A stretch of DNA of 35,603 nt from Cerioporus squamosus (Eukaryota > Basidiomycota > Agaricomycetes > Polyporales > Polyporaceae). The notes under the pieces are model-generated. The model was not told the origin of the DNA. It made no database searches and was given only the letters and a program-made list of their open reading frames with translations. Position 1 is the first letter of the stretch. Each line of letters starts with the position of its first letter. Position numbers and translations under genes: made by a program. Below are positions 31,484 to 35,603 of the stretch, in pieces. The stretch covers positions 1 to 35,603 of the forward strand of contig JABYQS010000286.1 in assembly GCA_022592435.1 (NCBI GenBank). Reading direction: 5' to 3'.

Positions 31484-31818
31484 CTGAGCTTCAGGTTGAC
31501 AGAGAGTGCTTGGGGAGTCCCGGATCCCGGGAATGACTCGGACGCCACACGCGACTCCGTGCGATGACGGGCATGCCGACGCCGTCCGATGTGCGATGCG
31601 GCGACCCCCCTGGTACGTACGTACGCCCGCCCGAGACCGAGAAGGCCGAGTCCGTGTCCCCAGGCTGGACCCTGACACTTCAACACATGCATGGAGAGGC
31701 TGAGGTCGCTATAAGCTGGTCCTGCACGGGGTACGCGCAAGTCACCACCCTTCAGCCTGCTCCTCCCGGCTCGAACACGCTCCCGAGAGACTCACCTCCC
31801 CATCGTCAACTTCTGCAG

Positions 31819-32728
31819 CTCGTTGGGTCGAGTGCTCATCGGACGACTTCCCGGTGAGTCGTCTCCCAGGTCGGCCCGTGCTTGGGCTGTGTCCCTGCTG
31901 CAACATGTTCAGCTTGCAGCTTGCTGACCGCCGGCTCGTCTTCTCCTCCTTCTCCCAGGTCACCGCTGCTGTGTTGAGCAGACAGTACGTGGAGCACGGC
32001 CGCGCGTGCACGACTACGCCACAGTAAGTGTAAGCAGCCAAGTCGACACCAGCACGTTGTCTTGCATTTCGTGCATCGTCTGTCCCGGTCCACTCACGAG
32101 GACTATTGTTGTCCCTGCAGATCGAGCGAGCGGGAGCGTGCAAAGCGAAAGTCCCAGGTGTAAGTAGCCATCGTTTCTACGAGCGAGAGCGAAGATACTT
32201 ACGGCATCGCAACCTCCTTGCAGTGTCGTCTCCCACATCCCGTCAGTCACGACTTGCGAGGTGCCGCGAGGTGCCTGTCAAGATAAGGCGTCGTCGTCGA
32301 GCTGCTGACCGCCTGTTGGCACTCCTCCTCTCTCCCAGGTCACGGCTGCAGTGTGCGTCGAGCAGGCACAACAGGAGGCGCGGTTGTGCGCGTACAACTC
32401 GGACTGCGTCACAGTAAGTAGCAAACTTGGAACGTTATCACCAATCTACTCACGAGGACTGTTGCTGGTGTTGCAGATCAAGCGCGCGGGAGCCTGCAGA
32501 GCGGAGTATTCACGCGTGAGCAGCCATCGTCTCCGCGAGTGAGCGTGAAGGCACTCACAACATGGCTGCGCTCTCTCTTGCAGCGATGTCTCCGGGATCC
32601 CGTCAGTCGCGAAAAGCCTGTCAAGATAGGTGAGTTTGGTCCACTTCGTGTGCTGCCTCGCCGCTTGCTGATCGTACCGCCACCCTGTCGGTGTCGCACT
32701 CGGGCTGGGCGTAGAAGATATGTATTAA
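31819..32728 (+). CDS. Micro-exon gene with duplicated exon cassette, class II form (unit 4)
   Basis: Same as unit 3 shifted by 8,631 bp, with the 12-nt longer third exon. Cassette B exons are 32339-32413, 32477-32515 and 32584-32629. Confidence 0.5.
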
Positions 32729-33504
32729 ATCTGTAGTCTAAACTTACACACCAGTACTTCGTAGTATACGCTCCCGGCCATCCTCCCCGGACGGGTACTT
32801 ATCCCGACAGAGTGCACGGACGCCTCGGGAGAAGAGACGACGGCAACTTCGGTTCGACGTGCGCGATGTTGCGCGGGTGCTTGCTGTAACTCTCCTGCAG
32901 TGGCCGGCAGGCAGGCACGGACGGCGCGGCGGAGACTTCGGCGGACGTTCTGGGTGATCTTTCGGGCGGGCTTGACTCGTGCGGATGGGGCACGCTGGGC
33001 GCAGTCGCGGCGATGCTGGGTCTCCCGGAGGATGGGTTCCACGACGGTGCTTCCCCAGACAGAGTACCGGCGGGGTTCTCGCCGCCAGACGACGCGCTCG
33101 CCTCCGCGACGAATCGCGTCTGTATTCGCCGAGTGCGCGATTCCTGAACGGTCGGGATCCGTCAAAGCGAAGGGCGCGGGCGTTGCGAATGTGGCAAGAG
33201 CGAGGGTCGGGAACGGGGTAGAGTCGGTGGAAGACCTGCAAAGCACAGGCGAGGGTGGAGTGGCAGAGTGAGTACGCAGGGTGGGCGCGAACATCCAGCG
33301 GTCTCAGCACACGGACTGTAGCTTAGCTGCAGCGGTAGGCGAGGTGCGATGAGAGGAGGAAGAGCCTCGTCAGTAGCAGTACAGTATGCACACTGTACGC
33401 ACTCACCGCCAATGGCATGCGTAGCGATGGACGACTCGAATGGCGTAGTGTCGCGACCGAGGAGCAAGGACGAGCGGCGCTGACGAGGCGAATGCTGCGA
33501 GCGG

Positions 33505-33560
33505 GAGCGCAGTCCCGTACGTTGGGTGTACATGGCCGCCTGGAAGCTGGAGGGCAGAGG
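33505..33560 (+). repeat. Fused direct-repeat arm, clean deletion product (unit 4)
   Basis: A single arm begins with left-arm bases (gttgggtgtac, then ggaagctgg) and continues into right-arm flank (cagaggtagagtag). The intervening ~390 bp present in units 1 and 2 is absent. Confidence 0.85.
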
Positions 33561-34159
33561 TAGAGTAGAAAGCCGGACGGAGAGGACGTACCTATACGCC
33601 GCGTATGCCCTTCCCATTCATCTCTTCCGTCCTCTGCATCTCCGCTGCACTCGGTGCATCGTCGAGAGTATGTCCAGTGCTTGCGGGACTGCGCATACCG
33701 AGAGCGCGACATGGGCGGTGGCCGTCGCCTGACAGGGGGAGGGGAGAGAGGGCGGGAGCGCCATGTGCAGGGTGCTGCACACAGGAACAGAGACGAGAGT
33801 GGAGGAGCGCGAGCGAGCTGAGCGAGAGGAGCAGCAAACAGACGCAAACCGCGCGGGCCACAGCAGGAGACGGCAGCCGGGCACGACAGGACACCAAGGA
33901 GCGGAGACGAGCCTCAGACGACGCAGTGAGACGAGATCGCGATCAGTGCCCTCGTCAGCGCCTGCGAAAGTGTCAGCGCTTGGTGCTCCTTTCACCTCCT
34001 CAAGAGCTTTCTTCTCCTATTGTTCTTTGCTCTTGAGTCGCCTGGAAGCATCTTCTGAAAGACCATCCTCGTCCACGAACAACTAGCAAGCTGCAAGACA
34101 TCAACAGCGGGCTCTCGGTTGTGCTTAGCGAAAGCGTTGGGATTGAGTGCTTGAACAAG

Positions 34160-35577
34160 ATGAGCAAAGTCGTCTTTGGTACGTGCTCAGTGGTTTGGGA
34201 CACGCACACACGAGGGAACAAACGCATCTGGCATCTTCTAGTGGGCAATGTTCCCTATAACATGGCGGAAGTGAGTAGCCTTTGTGCGGATGCGCGACGG
34301 CACTGACGGGGAGGGCGGCAGGAGCAACTGATCGACGTCTTCAAAAGCGTCGGCCAGGTAGTTGGTCTCAGGTGCGTGCTGTCCTGCATCTGTGTGCACA
34401 TGCGGCGCGACGAACCTCCTCTCCGCAGACTTGTCTTCGATAGAGATACAGGCAAACCGAAGGGCTATGGGTTCTGCGAGTTTGCAGGTGCGTCGTAATG
34501 CCCCAACCGTCCGCCCGCTTCGCACTGAATAGTGTGCTAGACCACGAGACCGCTCTCTCCGCCGTGCGCAACTTGAACGGCCAGGAGATTGGTGGTCGCC
34601 CGCTTCGTATTGATCTCGCAGACTCTGATCCTTTCCTCGAAGGAAAGACAACGGTGCGTGGCGAGATCATAGACGGTGGCGAGACCCGTGCCCAATGGCG
34701 CGAGCGGAATGAACGTGAGCGCGGAAGTGGAAGTGATAGGGACCACGACCGACATGGACGGAGAGATGACCCCAATTCGTTCCTCCACAACCTCCCGAAG
34801 GGTGTGTCCCTTCCACCTGGGACGAATGCGTCGGATGCCATCACCAACGTCTTGGCGACATCTGACCCCAGCCAGATTCTCGAAGTCCTGGCGCAGATGA
34901 AGGTACGCCTTCTGCGTTCCGTGTGTGAGCCGTAGGAACTTACGCCCTACCGTAGGCTTTCGTCATCACACACCCGGACCATGCCCGCACGTTGCTTGTG
35001 GCCCATCCGCAATTAGGATACGCGCTGTTCCAAGCGCTTCTGCTGCACAAGATCGTCGACCCCCGCGATTCTCAATGTATGTGACCTCTCGTCGGTGTAC
35101 TCGTATGACCTAACATCAATTTCAGCGAATGCTTGCGGCTGCCGGCGTCACAGTTCCGCCAGTCGCCCCACACCAGCACCTGCCCCGGCGCCCGTCCCTA
35201 CTCCAGTACATCCGACGCATCCCGCGCCACCTCCCTACCTCTCCGCATCGGCGCCGCCGCTGAACCAGCCCCAACCTTCCATGTACCCCCCAGCCATCCC
35301 GCCACCGTCGCACACCCCGGTGCATCACCCGACGCCTCCCATCCCCCCTGTGAACATGTATGCCCAGCCTCCACCGCAAATGCCGCCGTCGTACTATCGC
35401 CCCCCGCCACCCCAAGCGCCACCCCAAGCGGTGCCGCCGCACCCGCAACAAGCGCAGCCACCTCAGATGCCCAGCCAGCCCATGCATGCACCTCCGCCTC
35501 AGATGCAGGCCCCGCCTCCTCAGGCTGTCGCGCCGCCACCGGCTGGCTCCATGCCTGGCTTCGACGAGGCGCAGAGG
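34160..35577 (+). CDS. CSTF2: Cleavage stimulation factor 64-kDa subunit, copy D, exons 1-7 with paired frameshifts, cut by window end
   Basis: Exons: 34160-34178, 34242-34270, 34322-34371, 34429-34487, 34541-34902, 34956-35076, 35126-35577. Alpha allele (TAG acceptor of intron 1, Ala codon in the linker). Exon 6 has one extra C (35061-35064, 121 nt). Exon 7 lacks one G after 35170 (452 nt). The two cancel, so only about 20 residues at the hinge-linker border are read in another frame and no stop arises. Four differences in the last 120 nt of exon 7 are all at third codon positions and silent. Exon 8 lies beyond the window, or at 39-122 if the sequence is circular. Confidence 0.92.
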
Positions 35578-35603
35578 GTACGTGTGCTCCTGGAGTCTCT
35601 GGG

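Larger units (their letters stand above)
26967..35603 (+). repeat. Tandem unit 4 (class II left part, alpha CSTF2)
   Basis: Fourth unit, 8,637 bp. It shares the class II deletions with unit 3 but has the alpha CSTF2 allele of unit 1. It ends with ctctggg, after which every other unit continues gatgtggcag, which is how the window begins. Private one-base indels lie near 29505, 29635, 30044, 31470, 34950, 35062 and 35170. Four private silent changes (35463, 35535, 35538, 35550) and one intronic change (35589) sit in its last 150 nt. Confidence 0.97.

Noticed and set aside
31417..31740. New fused minus-strand frame in unit 4 as a novel gene
   Set aside because: It arises from a one-base loss in a run of G and is not seen in the other three units. 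It is probably a consensus error.
1..35603. Transposon or virus as the basis of the repeat unit
   Set aside because: No reverse transcriptase, integrase, transposase, capsid or helicase motif was found. No terminal inverted or long terminal repeats were recognised at unit borders, and the unit contains a spliced housekeeping gene.
1..35603. Ribosomal DNA array or tRNA genes
   Set aside because: The unit size is similar to fungal rDNA, but no rRNA-like sequence was recognised, and no tRNA B-box with a matching A-box was noticed by eye.

Overview
The window reads as nuclear DNA of a filamentous fungus, most likely a basidiomycete (Agaricomycetes; Polyporales-like is a guess). It is GC-rich. 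Its genes are cut by short introns of about 48-105 nt with GTRNGY donors, CTNAC branch sites and pyrimidine-rich YAG acceptors. The only gene that can be named with confidence is the fungal orthologue of the 64-kDa cleavage stimulation factor (CSTF2/CstF-64, yeast Rna15), an mRNA 3'-end processing factor.

The whole window is four head-to-tail copies of one unit: unit 1 at 1-9165, unit 2 at 9166-18333, unit 3 at 18334-26966 and unit 4 at 26967-35603 (9165, 9168, 8633 and 8637 bp). No unique flank is present. The last bases of the window join to the first bases in exactly the phase of the three internal junctions, so the window closes on itself as a circle of four units. It could be an unrolled assembly loop over a longer tandem array, a circular molecule, or a slice cut exactly at the repeat period.

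Layout of one unit, in unit 1 coordinates: (a) last recognisable CSTF2 exon, 39-122; (b) a 20-bp minisatellite near 315-394; (c) a plus-strand ORF at 805-1527 with an in-frame 38-codon tandem repeat; (d) a minus-strand two-exon gene at 1830-2654 (257 aa), whose differences between unit classes are all synonymous; (e) a short plus ORF at 2905-3219; (f) minus-strand exon candidates at 3226-4692; (g) a plus-strand micro-exon gene at 5028-5925 with a duplicated exon cassette; (h) about 1.6 kb without a supportable gene, holding a degenerate duplication; (i) the CSTF2 promoter region and exons 1-7 from 7722, running across the unit boundary into exon 8 of the next unit.

The units form a mosaic. 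In their left ~7 kb, units 1 and 2 are one class (I) and units 3 and 4 another (II, with 183-bp and ~390-bp deletions). In the CSTF2 part, units 1 and 4 share one allele (alpha) and units 2 and 3 another (beta). Alpha is always followed by class I and beta by class II, while the join inside a unit varies. This fits two haplotypes of a dikaryon threaded through one repeat graph, or unequal exchange between units. Units 1 and 4 carry most of the private single-base indels, so some frameshifts may be consensus errors. Units 2 and 3 hold the cleanest CSTF2 copies.
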